Of a DNA stretch of 64,000 bases, positions 24,404 through 31,975 are shown piece after piece (positions within the stretch are counted from its first letter, which is position 1; every line of letters begins with the position of its first letter). Both the position numbers and the translations under genes were made by a program. Under the pieces are notes generated by a model. It searched no databases. It was not told the origin of the DNA and saw nothing but the letters and a program-made list of their open reading frames with translations. Source of the stretch: Pseudomonas fluorescens NCIMB 11764 (GTDB lineage Bacteria; Pseudomonadota; Gammaproteobacteria; Pseudomonadales; Pseudomonadaceae); the NCBI RefSeq assembly GCF_000293885.2, contig NZ_CP010945.1, forward strand, positions 2,686,001 to 2,750,000, in the 5' to 3' direction.

Positions 24404-25681
24404 TTATTTTGTTGATTTTTTAATATGGATTTTTTCAGTGATCGTAATGTCTGATGCACTGTCGATTCGGTCGAATCGCCAGTTTTTTACTGCTGCATAG
24501 TGTTCTAGCCGGTTCCAGAAAGCTTCGAATTCGTTAGGAGCTACAAACTTTAAGTTGTCCTTTTCGGAGAAAGGAACTATGAAAACGTACACGAAGCTAC
24601 CAATTCTAAATTCTGAAAATAGATGTGGTAAGGTCTGGTCATCGCTTTTTCGAATGTAGTTGGTTATCTCTGGGTGCTTCGAGAAACCTGAGTGAATGAC
24701 ACTTCTGGCTATTTTTGGCAGTTCTACAGGGGTGATATCTGGGCTAGTAAGCCATTCAAATGTTGTCTTGAAATCGTGAATTGAGTTTGAATTAATAGTC
24801 GATAGGGATATTTTTACTAAAGCCTTATAAAGCTTTAATGGATTGAATTTGTTTTTAGTGTGTAGCGTGACTATAAATTCCTCATCGCTTATTTTTTCTA
24901 TGTCTTGAGTGATTAAGGTCGGTACATCGTCTTGGTGAGTGATTATAGCATTTTTGTAAGTGATAGTTGGAAGTCCGTTTTTACCCTTTATTCCCAAGAA
25001 AGCGCGATAAATATCTAAGTGTGTGATTAGCTGTGGTTCAATCTCATTGCCGAAGTACTCGTTGCATGAGTCGCACTCATCAGCAAGAATAATATTTTTA
25101 TTTCCGAGACCTTCAGAAATTGCGTGTGCTACCTTGCTAAAGGTTACTCCGTCTTTGAGTCCCTTACCGCAGAACCTGCATATCCTGTCAGATTTTTTTT
25201 TGTTGCCTATAATGGTTTTTCGATCTGTTCTTGGTTGGTCTATATTGTAGTTATGCAAAAGGTCGGAGAGGAAATCTCCAGATTGTTCTAATTCAGCTTG
25301 GAAGTCATCTGCAGTGAACTCCTGTCCTTTTTTCTCATTAATGAAGTTGAGATAAACTTCAAGTTGGTGTTTTATTTTTGTGTCCTGTGGTAGCCCTCTT
25401 AGGACCAGAAAATATTCATCTTCTTTTAGGTCTGAAATTTTTTTATTCAGTTTGTTAAGGTGTGGGAAGCGAGGCGCAAAATTATCTGTAAATGCTTGTA
25501 TCTTTGACTTGATATCTTTGCTTGCTTGCTGCTCAGCTTTTATATTGAGAACGCCATCAACTACTTCTCCAAAACACTGCATTAGGCTGTTGAATAAGTC
25601 TGCACTTTCATCAGTGATAGGATGCAGGCCAATTTCAAAGCCATCGTTAGATGTCATGAAAAATATTCTTAATTCTTGCAT
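24404..25681 (-). CDS. HNH_5-type nuclease protein, prophage cargo
   Basis: A 425-residue protein. Mid-protein carries a treble-clef HNH_5 motif: CRFC at 168-171, AHAISEGLGNK with His186, and ECDSCNEYFGNEIE (Cys203, Cys206, Asn207). Long N- and C-terminal regions (~165 and ~210 residues) do not resemble a known fold. The gene is clearly AT-richer than the phage genes and uses different codons, pointing to separate acquisition. It faces the integrase with a 35-bp gap and has a good ribosome site (AAAGGA). It is likely cargo for host or phage interference; that is inference. Confidence 0.75.
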   Translation of the reverse strand: MQELRIFFMTSNDGFEIGLHPITDESADLFNSLMQCFGEVVDGVLNIKAEQQASKDIKSKIQAFTDNFAPRFPHLNKLNKKISDLKEDEYFLVLRGLPQDTKIKHQLEVYLNFINEKKGQEFTADDFQAELEQSGDFLSDLLHNYNIDQPRTDRKTIIGNKKKSDRICRFCGKGLKDGVTFSKVAHAISEGLGNKNIILADECDSCNEYFGNEIEPQLITHLDIYRAFLGIKGKNGLPTITYKNAIITHQDDVPTLITQDIEKISDEEFIVTLHTKNKFNPLKLYKALVKISLSTINSNSIHDFKTTFEWLTSPDITPVELPKIARSVIHSGFSKHPEITNYIRKSDDQTLPHLFSEFRIGSFVYVFIVPFSEKDNLKFVAPNEFEAFWNRLEHYAAVKNWRFDRIDSASDITITEKIHIKKSTK

Positions 25682-25770
25682 GTGGGAGTCCTTTCTTCAG
25701 TGAGAGTTAGTGATGAGGTGAGAGGCTGAGATCTTAAACGCGTGAATTACCTGATGCCAGACTTAAATTT

Positions 25771-25805
25771 ATAAAACAACCGGAAGTGGATTCCGGTTTT
25801 AAAAA
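25771..25805. terminator. Hairpin between alpA and the HNH gene
   Basis: AACCGGAA-GTGGA-TTCCGGTT with A/T tracts on both sides. It separates the early operon from the HNH cargo gene. Confidence 0.7.
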
Positions 25806-25815
25806 CAGAACTGCA

Positions 25816-25837
25816 TAAAAAGCCGCTTACGCGGCTT
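25816..25837 (-). terminator. Terminator overlapping the alpA stop codon
   Basis: On the minus strand GCCGC-GTAA-GCGGC then TTTTTA. The stop codon TAA of alpA is the loop. It ends the leftward early operon. Confidence 0.85.
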
Positions 25838-26039
25838 CATCGGCTTTCCATCCAATCGGATTCTGCTGCCACGCTATGATCACAGATTCGCGCCAGCCGA
25901 CCCGCCCGGGGGAAATCAATACGGGCTTTGGAAAGCGCCCGACTTTCATTGACCGCCAAATCGTTGCGTGCGATAGAGATGTCACCTCGAGAACCTCTTT
26001 TTCTCTTAAAAAACGGTCTAGTTTGCTCAATGTTGTCAT
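25827..26039 (-). CDS. AlpA-family phage regulator
   Basis: A 70-residue MerR/AlpA-like winged-helix protein: FLREKEVLEVTSLSHATIWRSMKVGRFPKPVLISPGRVGWRESVIIAWQQ. AlpA proteins act as excisionase-like or transcriptional activators of integrase in P4/P2-type elements. It is last in the leftward early operon and closest to attL. It is a plausible directionality factor for the integrase. Confidence 0.88.
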   Translation of the reverse strand: MTTLSKLDRFLREKEVLEVTSLSHATIWRSMKVGRFPKPVLISPGRVGWRESVIIAWQQNPIGWKADEAA

Positions 26040-26140
26040 CCTAACTCAGCTTTTTTATTTGCGATTGTGTGGAGCTCATGCAAGTTGCTTCTCCTTGGGG
26101 GGCGGAGCTGAGGGGGCTGCCCCCGGCGCAATTTCATTGT

Positions 26141-26278
26141 TTACTTAGCGAGCCAAATCAGTACGTCAGGTACCTGCATGGCTGTTATAGCGATCAACGC
26201 GACGGTTACGATCGTGCTGAAAAGTTTGCTCAACAATTCCCTGCCAACTCGTTGGGCTGTTTCGTTGGTGCGCTGCAT
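26141..26278 (-). CDS. 45-residue single-helix membrane protein
   Basis: Frame starts MQRTNETAQRVGRELLSKLF, continues with a hydrophobic helix (STIVTVALIAITAMQVP) and ends ...VLIWLAK. A strong ribosome site (AAAGGAGAGG) lies 6 bp upstream. It is inside the early operon, between a small unknown gene and alpA. It may be a phage membrane protein (for example superinfection exclusion); no family is recognised. Confidence 0.65.
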   Translation of the reverse strand: MQRTNETAQRVGRELLSKLFSTIVTVALIAITAMQVPDVLIWLAK

Positions 26279-26317
26279 GTTTCCTCTCCTTTCAATGGTT
26301 GCCGGTTGCAGCCGGCG

Positions 26318-26626
26318 TTACAGGTTGCTGTCTGGCAGTCGCACCAGGTGCAGCACCAGGTCTTCGAATTCGGTCGTGTCTTCGCTGCATGACTGCCAGT
26401 CCAAAACCGCTTGGATCTGCAGCCGGGAGCAATTCAGCACCAGAATCTCGCGCTGACCGTCCGTAGCCCGAACCTCCAAAATGTCGACCAGTCCGTTTGC
26501 ACCGTAGGCTTCGGCCTGCACCGTTTTACGGTGATCGTTCCCAAGCTCACTGAGCAGCTGGGAGACGCGGTCCTGCAGGCTTTTCGCATCACTACGATCA
26601 GTGCCGGCAACGACTTGAATCTGCAT
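26318..26626 (-). CDS. Hypothetical phage protein
   Basis: A 102-residue acidic, soluble protein (MQIQVVAGTDRSDAKSLQDR...) with alternating strands and helices. The ribosome site GGAGAG is good. It follows the primase by 40 bp. I do not recognise a family. Its place in the operon points to a role near replication. Confidence 0.7.
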   Translation of the reverse strand: MQIQVVAGTDRSDAKSLQDRVSQLLSELGNDHRKTVQAEAYGANGLVDILEVRATDGQREILVLNCSRLQIQAVLDWQSCSEDTTEFEDLVLHLVRLPDSNL

Positions 26627-26665
26627 GGTTCTCTCCTTTCAGGGCTGTCGACGCGGGTTGCAGCC

Positions 26666-29473
26666 CTACGCCTGGAACATCCAGCACTTGACGGTGGGTG
26701 ACTTGGTGATCGTGTTGTTACTGCGCGTGGCCTGGTAAGCGCGCACTGCGCTGTCGACGGCCTTGTTCGATTCAAGGAATTTGCGGCAGCGGGATTCCTT
26801 CAGGCGATCGCGCAACTCGCTGACGTCGGCCAGCTTCTGGCGGTGTTCTGCAGCGCGCTCGACGAATTCGTTAAGGTTGATAGCGATGACGTTGTCTTTC
26901 TTGCTGTGGTTGACCACTGGACCGTCAGCATCTAGGCCCTGCAGGTAGTCGTAGACTTCCCAGAATTCCGCGACAACAGGATGGTCTGCGCTGATCGAGC
27001 TCTGGCGCTCAATCGCCATCGAGACAATGCAACGCTGGGTTGCGCTGATCTGGGCATCTGTCAGCGGTACCAGGGAGCGAATGCAGTCGACCAGGCCAAG
27101 CAGTTGGGCGTGGTTTTTTACGATGCGCTCGACGCGGATGTAGCCTCGCAACTGATTGCCGCACTGCTGGCATGCGGCCTTTTCGTTAATCGCTGGGAAT
27201 TCGGTATCGCAGGTAATGCAGTGAGTGTGTAGCCGACGCAGGCGCGCCTCATGAGCCGGAATCTTGTCGGCAAGGGTGCCCATGACATCGCTTTCACGCT
27301 TCACCGCCTGCAGCAGGAAGTGGCTCAGCTTCGAGCCATCCAAGGCTGTTAGCCGATCAGCCGCGGCTCGGCTGTCTGGTGTCACGTTCGGCCGCACGAA
27401 ATGCAGCTTCACTATCCGCGTCATGATGGCCTCGGAGGCAATCACCGGCGCGTTCTGGCTGATGGCGATCGTGCCCCGGAACGGAGGCTCGTAGGTTTCG
27501 TTGCCGGCGGTTTTAACGCCCTTCGTCGCCAGGGTGCCGCCACCGAAATAGTCCTTCAGCTCGTCCCATTCGAAGTTTTTCGCGTGGGATTTGTCGTCGC
27601 CGCTCCGATCGGACTCAAGCAGCACCACCGGCATACCGGACACCTGGCCCATCAATCGGCTACGGCCGGCCTTCGTAGATTTCGACGGGTCAAATCCTTC
27701 ATAGCCGGCGCGGCCGAGCAACTTCCAAAGCAAGTTGAGCAGGGTGGTTTTACCGGCCCCGGCCTCGCCGGTGGCTTCTAGGAAGGGAAAGGACTGGTAG
27801 CGAGCGCGGATCTGCTCGGCGAACAGCGAGCCGAACCAGAACGTCAGCGCGACAACACCTTGGGCACCGAAGCACGTCCACAGCAATTTCGCCCATTCGT
27901 CGCTGTATTCCTTCGGATCACGCTGGATCCGCACCGGCACCGCACGTTGCAAGGTTTTCAGGCGCAGCTTGCCGAACTCGAAAAACTCTTCGTCGTTGAC
28001 GTCCACCACCTGGCCATCCTTTACGGCCAGGTCGCCATACACGTAGCAGGCGTATTCCTTGCTGTACCCAACAAAGTCGATCGTCTGAACCGTTTTGATC
28101 GCGAACAACTGGTCCTTCATGATCTTGTCGAGCTGCTGGCCGCTGCCGGTGAATACTGCGCCGGCGGCCATGCCCAGCAGGCGCTTCTTGAATTCGCTTG
28201 CGGCGGCGACCTGCCCACCGGTGAAGGTGTTCTTCACAGAGCCGCCGTCGTGTGGAAAGTCGACGCGGAAGAAGTACCAGGACTCGTCCGTGATTTCGTT
28301 GCGCTGGAAGTACAGCGCCTGGGGGTAGCAGTTGGCGATCTCGACCACGCAGCCCGACATGCGCAACGCTTTCTCACGCATGGCTTTGTTGTTCAGCTGC
28401 TGCTCTTCATGGTTTTCGCTTGTTTCCAGCGCCTGCATGGCGTTGTTGAATTTGCTGATGTCCAGCTTCCACCAGTAAAGACGGGACTCAAACCCGAAGT
28501 GGAACTCCTCGCGCTCGCGCCAGTTGTACATCAGCAGTGCTTTTTCAGACGCGCTCTCGGCTATAAGCAGGGCACCGTGGTGGCGGGCCTCGTCGAGGTC
28601 CGCTTCTGTGCGCTTGCGGCGCTCGGCCTCATCACTGATGAATGCCCAGCGCTGATGCAGGTCGTTCCAGTCAACCTTTCGCGCGTCGCGTTGCGGAATC
28701 TGAGCCGCAGTGCATTCAAAGCCCAGAGCCCGGGCCATGGCGACCCATTTGCGGGTGTACCGGTGTGCGCCAGGCTCGTTGTCCAGTGCCCACACGAGTC
28801 TCGGTAGATTGCCCGCTCGATCGACTGCGAGTGCTTTCAGCGAGGCCTCGGGAAAAGCATTTGACGACATTGCTGCGACCGCATCGATCGCGTTGTGCTC
28901 GAGCGCGATCGCATCAAAAATGCCTTCGACGATCCACAGCTCCTCGGTCTGCGATAGATCGATATTCGGCGAACACCACCAATAGCCCTTGTAAGACTCC
29001 CCGGGTTTGAATCGGGCTTTCTTCTTGCCGAAACGCTGGGGCTGGTCAATCAGGCGCTCCCAGTAACCGCCGCGCTCCAAGGGGAAGCGGACCGTTGCCG
29101 ACCCGATATTCAGGACGCGATCAAAATAGTTTTCCTGGGTGAACAGTCCGGCGACCAGCTCGATTTTGAAGCCCCGGGCGAACTCCATATAAGCGCGGGC
29201 GCTTGCTGTTGGTTGATCGTCCGTGGCCGGCGCACGTTTGCTCCAATCGTCAAACAGATCCGCGTAAAGCTCTTTTACATGCCACTGCTGACCGCATTTG
29301 CTCTCACGGCCGCACTTGATGAACCACGGATTTTCGAAGCTCGAATACAGTTCCTTCTTCGAGCAGGCAGGGCAGGTACCACCGCGCATGAAGTCGGTGC
29401 CTGTGCGATGCCGCAAGCCATAGTCGAATTCGAGTCGGGTCAGTACATCACCCCGGATTTGCTGTTCCATCAT
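26666..29473 (-). CDS. Phage primase-helicase (TOPRIM plus P-loop)
   Basis: About 935 residues. The N-terminal zinc finger has CPACSKK and CGRESKC (residues ~34-60). A TOPRIM domain follows with IVEGIFDAIAL (~183) and ALDNEPGAHR (~230). A P-loop helicase domain has GEAGAGKTT (Walker A, ~570) and LLESDRSGDD as probable Walker B. A second Cys cluster (CITCDTEF...CQQCG) lies at ~745. The C-terminal ~65 residues (VVNHSKKDNVIAINL...KAVDSAVR...TVKCWMF) match the antirepressor at 57581. Start ATG 29473 overlaps the previous stop as TGATG; GTG 29476 and ATG 29470 are alternatives. It replaces the P2 A protein. Confidence 0.9.
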   Translation of the reverse strand: MMEQQIRGDVLTRLEFDYGLRHRTGTDFMRGGTCPACSKKELYSSFENPWFIKCGRESKCGQQWHVKELYADLFDDWSKRAPATDDQPTASARAYMEFARGFKIELVAGLFTQENYFDRVLNIGSATVRFPLERGGYWERLIDQPQRFGKKKARFKPGESYKGYWWCSPNIDLSQTEELWIVEGIFDAIALEHNAIDAVAAMSSNAFPEASLKALAVDRAGNLPRLVWALDNEPGAHRYTRKWVAMARALGFECTAAQIPQRDARKVDWNDLHQRWAFISDEAERRKRTEADLDEARHHGALLIAESASEKALLMYNWREREEFHFGFESRLYWWKLDISKFNNAMQALETSENHEEQQLNNKAMREKALRMSGCVVEIANCYPQALYFQRNEITDESWYFFRVDFPHDGGSVKNTFTGGQVAAASEFKKRLLGMAAGAVFTGSGQQLDKIMKDQLFAIKTVQTIDFVGYSKEYACYVYGDLAVKDGQVVDVNDEEFFEFGKLRLKTLQRAVPVRIQRDPKEYSDEWAKLLWTCFGAQGVVALTFWFGSLFAEQIRARYQSFPFLEATGEAGAGKTTLLNLLWKLLGRAGYEGFDPSKSTKAGRSRLMGQVSGMPVVLLESDRSGDDKSHAKNFEWDELKDYFGGGTLATKGVKTAGNETYEPPFRGTIAISQNAPVIASEAIMTRIVKLHFVRPNVTPDSRAAADRLTALDGSKLSHFLLQAVKRESDVMGTLADKIPAHEARLRRLHTHCITCDTEFPAINEKAACQQCGNQLRGYIRVERIVKNHAQLLGLVDCIRSLVPLTDAQISATQRCIVSMAIERQSSISADHPVVAEFWEVYDYLQGLDADGPVVNHSKKDNVIAINLNEFVERAAEHRQKLADVSELRDRLKESRCRKFLESNKAVDSAVRAYQATRSNNTITKSPTVKCWMFQA

Positions 29474-29706
29474 CACGCCTGCTTTCTGATGGCGACCTGT
29501 AGGGCGCCGAGAGTTGTTTTTTGAGCCGCCAAAGCGGGGTAGGCAGACAGGATTGCGCTAGTCCGCGAGCCATCAGGAACGCGTCGAAACTCGTCCGAGT
29601 ACCAATGCTCCTGAATGCCCAACCGAAGGCGCTCACGTAGCTCCTGGTGCAGGGCTTCAGCGAGGTTCTTGCTGAGGTCCATTCGGATGGAAAGTGCTGA
29701 ATTCAT
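29473..29706 (-). CDS. Hypothetical phage protein
   Basis: A 77-residue protein, helical at the N-terminus (SIRMDLSKNLAEALHQELRERLRLGIQEHWYS) then IL(S)AYPALAAQKTTLGALQVAIRKQA. Its stop codon overlaps the primase start, so the two are coupled. Function unknown. ATG 29706 is chosen; a longer frame to 29754 has no better signal. Confidence 0.7.
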   Translation of the reverse strand: MNSALSIRMDLSKNLAEALHQELRERLRLGIQEHWYSDEFRRVPDGSRTSAILSAYPALAAQKTTLGALQVAIRKQA

Positions 29707-29771
29707 GGCTTTTTCCCCTGATTTCGGGCGCAACTTGCCCAAACCCACTCGCAAAAGGTGGTGCTATACGG

Positions 29772-30146
29772 TCAGTTGAAAGGGGGTGTTGATTGAGGCT
29801 CGGTAGCGTCGACCAGGTATTGAAAGATCTGCGCAACAGGTATGGCGAAAGACTTTCCGACGGCTGGGTCGATGAGGACTGCGACCGATTCACTGCTTCG
29901 TTTCAGGTCGATGCGTCGCTGGCCTGCGCCTGATCGCAGCTCGACGTACGCTAAGCCCGTTAGTTTTTCGGCAAGGTAAACCGGCACCTCCAGCGTGGCC
30001 TGCAGGTGCGACACGGTACGGGTGAATAGCTGCTGGTCGTTGCCCAGGTGTTCCGCCTGATGGCGTTGCATGTAGGTGAGTGCGGCACTCTGCAAGGCGG
30101 CGCGGTATTCGCATTCGGGGTTTTGCTCGCGGATCATGATGTTCAT
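29772..30146 (-). CDS. Hypothetical phage protein
   Basis: A 124-residue soluble protein (CEYRAALQSAALTYMQRHQAEHLG...SHLQATLEVPVYLAEKL...). The start overlaps the ogr stop codon (TGATG), so it is translated with ogr. I recognise no family. It is conserved in place within the replication operon. Confidence 0.7.
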   Translation of the reverse strand: MNIMIREQNPECEYRAALQSAALTYMQRHQAEHLGNDQQLFTRTVSHLQATLEVPVYLAEKLTGLAYVELRSGAGQRRIDLKRSSESVAVLIDPAVGKSFAIPVAQIFQYLVDATEPQSTPPFN

Positions 30147-30427
30147 CAGGCCGTCTCCAGTCCAAGTAGGTCCATCTGTTGCTCGCCTTCCTTCTTCATC
30201 GCGTGACGCCGTATTGCCACCGGTGCGACCGGTAGGGACACCGATGGATTTGGCATACCGGAAGGACTCATTTCGTGAGTCATTTCGAACTCAGCTCGAA
30301 CCGACCAGCCACAGGCCTCGTTGATGCATTGCAGGTAGGCGATACGCAAAAAGATGTGCGTGCCTTCGCTCGTTCGGATGCGCATTCGCTCCAGGCAGTG
30401 CGGACATACCAGCTTGTAAGTGCTCAC
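30146..30427 (-). CDS. ogr: Ogr/Delta-family late activator
   Basis: A 93-residue zinc-finger activator. Metal-binding Cys residues are CPHCLERM near residue 8 and CINEACGW near 34, the Ogr/Delta pattern, with MSPSGMPNPSVSLP after them as in P2 Ogr. It turns on the late operons by binding TGT...ACA boxes near -55 and contacting RNA polymerase alpha. Start GTG 30427 has GGGGAGAGA upstream. Unlike P2, where ogr is beside gene D and att, here it lies inside the early replication operon. Confidence 0.92.
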   Translation of the reverse strand: MSTYKLVCPHCLERMRIRTSEGTHIFLRIAYLQCINEACGWSVRAEFEMTHEMSPSGMPNPSVSLPVAPVAIRRHAMKKEGEQQMDLLGLETA

Positions 30428-30491
30428 TCTCTCTCCCCGCCGCTAATCGCGGCCTTCGGCTTACGCCGAGAAATGGCGACGCTTCCAGCGC

Positions 30492-30977
30492 CTATTTCGA
30501 TTCCTGGCTGCCCGGGTTTTCCCGGTGCAGAACGATCACTGCAGTGATCTCTTCATGTCGGGCCGCTACGTGTGCACGGTGAGCCGCGAGAATCGCCTGC
30601 ACCTCATCGTCCTGGATGACGCCGTCTTGGAGTGCTTTGGAAATGATGGCGTCGACGAGCCCACGCTTTACCGCGGTGTTTATGGACCGAGCGTACAGGT
30701 CGACATTGTCGAGTTGTCCAGCCTCAGCGACGGGAACAAAAACGCCGCCGTACAGGTTGCAAACGAAGTCGGGGAGGTGAGTGGTCCCGGTTTGGGATTC
30801 GAGTAGGCAGATCTGTTCGTCCGTCAGTGGCCGGCTGCCGGCGTTTTCGTAGGCGTGGTTGTCGAATTTTTTCACCGACATACCCAAACGCGGAGCTGCG
30901 CAATCGCGGCCACCTGGATACGCACAAATCACTGCGCTTACGACCTGCCTGCGGGTTTCTAGAACGGTGCGTTTCAT
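30492..30977 (-). CDS. Phage regulatory protein CII
   Basis: A 161-residue protein of the phage CII/YmfL family: HTH-like PRLGMSVKKFDNHAYENAGSRPLTDEQICLLESQTG, then a helical C-terminal part. Such proteins bind DNA in the early region and help set lysis or lysogeny. It is the second gene of the leftward early operon. Confidence 0.85.
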   Translation of the reverse strand: MKRTVLETRRQVVSAVICAYPGGRDCAAPRLGMSVKKFDNHAYENAGSRPLTDEQICLLESQTGTTHLPDFVCNLYGGVFVPVAEAGQLDNVDLYARSINTAVKRGLVDAIISKALQDGVIQDDEVQAILAAHRAHVAARHEEITAVIVLHRENPGSQESK

Positions 30978-31006
30978 CTTCTGGTTTCTCGCCGAGCCAA
31001 CTGCAA

Positions 31007-31216
31007 TTAATTTGGAATCACGCCGTCTTTGATTCTCAGGAGCACAGCTGCTCGTCGGGCCTCACCACGCACGCCCTTCTTGCGACCGTTCAACAAATCG
31101 CTGACCAAATTTTTGTTCAAGCCGTGCTCACGGCAGAAATGCGCAATGGTGATCCCGTTGCGGTCAAGTTCTGCGCGGGCTTGCTCGGCTGTAAGGAGGA
31201 CGGGCATAGTGTTCAT
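31007..31216 (-). CDS. BcepMu gp16-like DNA-binding protein
   Basis: A 69-residue HTH protein: TAEQARAELDRNGITIAHFCREHGLNKNLVSDLLNGRKKGVRGEARRAAVLLRI. It matches the phage-associated BcepMu gp16 family and occupies the Cro position, divergent from the repressor. An inner ATG at 31207 is a possible start, because the first ATG lies inside the operator repeats. Likely the first early gene, opposing the repressor. Confidence 0.85.
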   Translation of the reverse strand: MNTMPVLLTAEQARAELDRNGITIAHFCREHGLNKNLVSDLLNGRKKGVRGEARRAAVLLRIKDGVIPN

Positions 31217-31235
31217 GTGTGTTCAATCGTGTTGT
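31209..31235. promoter_or_regulatory. Tandem operator repeats, repressor/early control region
   Basis: Three GTGTT units at 31209, 31219 and 31229, exactly 10 bp apart, one DNA turn. The last two form the 17-bp block shared with the integrase promoter at 23064. Direct-repeat operators are known for P2-like C repressors. It lies between the Cro-position gene and the repressor gene. Confidence 0.7.
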
Positions 31236-31280
31236 GTGTGCCATCATTATGCCCAAGAATTTGGCTGTGTAAAGCGATGC

Positions 31281-31667
31281 ATGCCAAAAAATTGTGTGTC
31301 TGGAGAATCCTTGGATAAGACTTTGGGCGAGAGGCTCCGGGAAGAGCGCGACCGGCTTGGCAGAAATCAGAACGAGTTCGCTGATATAGGCGGTGTTAAA
31401 CGCAACTCCCAAGGCAATTACGAGAACGATCGACAGAGACCGGATACGGCATATCTGTTGGCAATCTCGAAGATTGGTGTGGACGTGATGTATGTGCTTT
31501 TCGGTCGGAGGGACACAGCCGCTGGAACGCAGACAACGGTCGAAAACGAGGTGTTGAATTGCTTTCGTTCTCTGAGTCCTGGTGATCAAATTGTTGTGCA
31601 CCGGGTGGCTACTGGCTTGGCCGAAATGGCAGCGAAAGAAGCTCAGGGCACGCTTCCACTGGAGTGA
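31281..31667 (+). CDS. Prophage repressor (XRE family)
   Basis: About 128 residues. The HTH is TLGERLREERDRLGRNQNEFADIGGVKRNSQGNYENDRQRPDTAYLLAISKIGVDVMYVLFG; a helical C-terminal part (residues ~75-128) may be for dimerisation. There is no LexA-like protease domain, so induction would not go through self-cleavage, as in P2 C. ATG 31281 is chosen; TTG 31311 has a better ribosome site (GGAG 5 bp upstream) and is a real alternative. It is the only rightward gene in the early region besides the next small one. Confidence 0.87.
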   Translation: MPKNCVSGESLDKTLGERLREERDRLGRNQNEFADIGGVKRNSQGNYENDRQRPDTAYLLAISKIGVDVMYVLFGRRDTAAGTQTTVENEVLNCFRSLSPGDQIVVHRVATGLAEMAAKEAQGTLPLE

Positions 31668-31771
31668 TGCTCCATCATTTTCACCACTGCAACGATACGA
31701 AAGAGTGCTCATAGGGGGCTTCGGAAAGTTGCGATTTGGACGATCCTCTGCGGCTTTTAGGAGTAGTGAGC

Positions 31772-31945
31772 ATGTTGGATCGAGGCGTTTTGGAGCAACT
31801 TGAACAGGACGTTCGGGACAAGGAGTGTTCCAGTTCCCAGCTGACGCAGCTGGAGTGTATTTTGCTAAGCACGTACCGAAAAATGTCGGAGGCGGACCAG
31901 AGCCACCTGCGACGCTTGGCGGAAATGATGGCCGATACGGAGTAG
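31772..31945 (+). CDS. Small phage protein downstream of the repressor
   Basis: A 57-residue helical protein (MLDRGVLEQLEQDVRDKECS...TYRKMSEADQSHLRRLAEMM). AGGAG is 8 bp upstream. It is probably expressed with the repressor in the lysogen. No family recognised. Confidence 0.65.
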   Translation: MLDRGVLEQLEQDVRDKECSSSQLTQLECILLSTYRKMSEADQSHLRRLAEMMADTE

Positions 31946-31975
31946 CTCCCGGCCAGTGTCCCGCACCCCGGCTGA

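Noticed and set aside
29772..30146. An anti-CRISPR or Aca protein
   Set aside because: No HTH or known anti-CRISPR feature; position in the early operon is the only hint.
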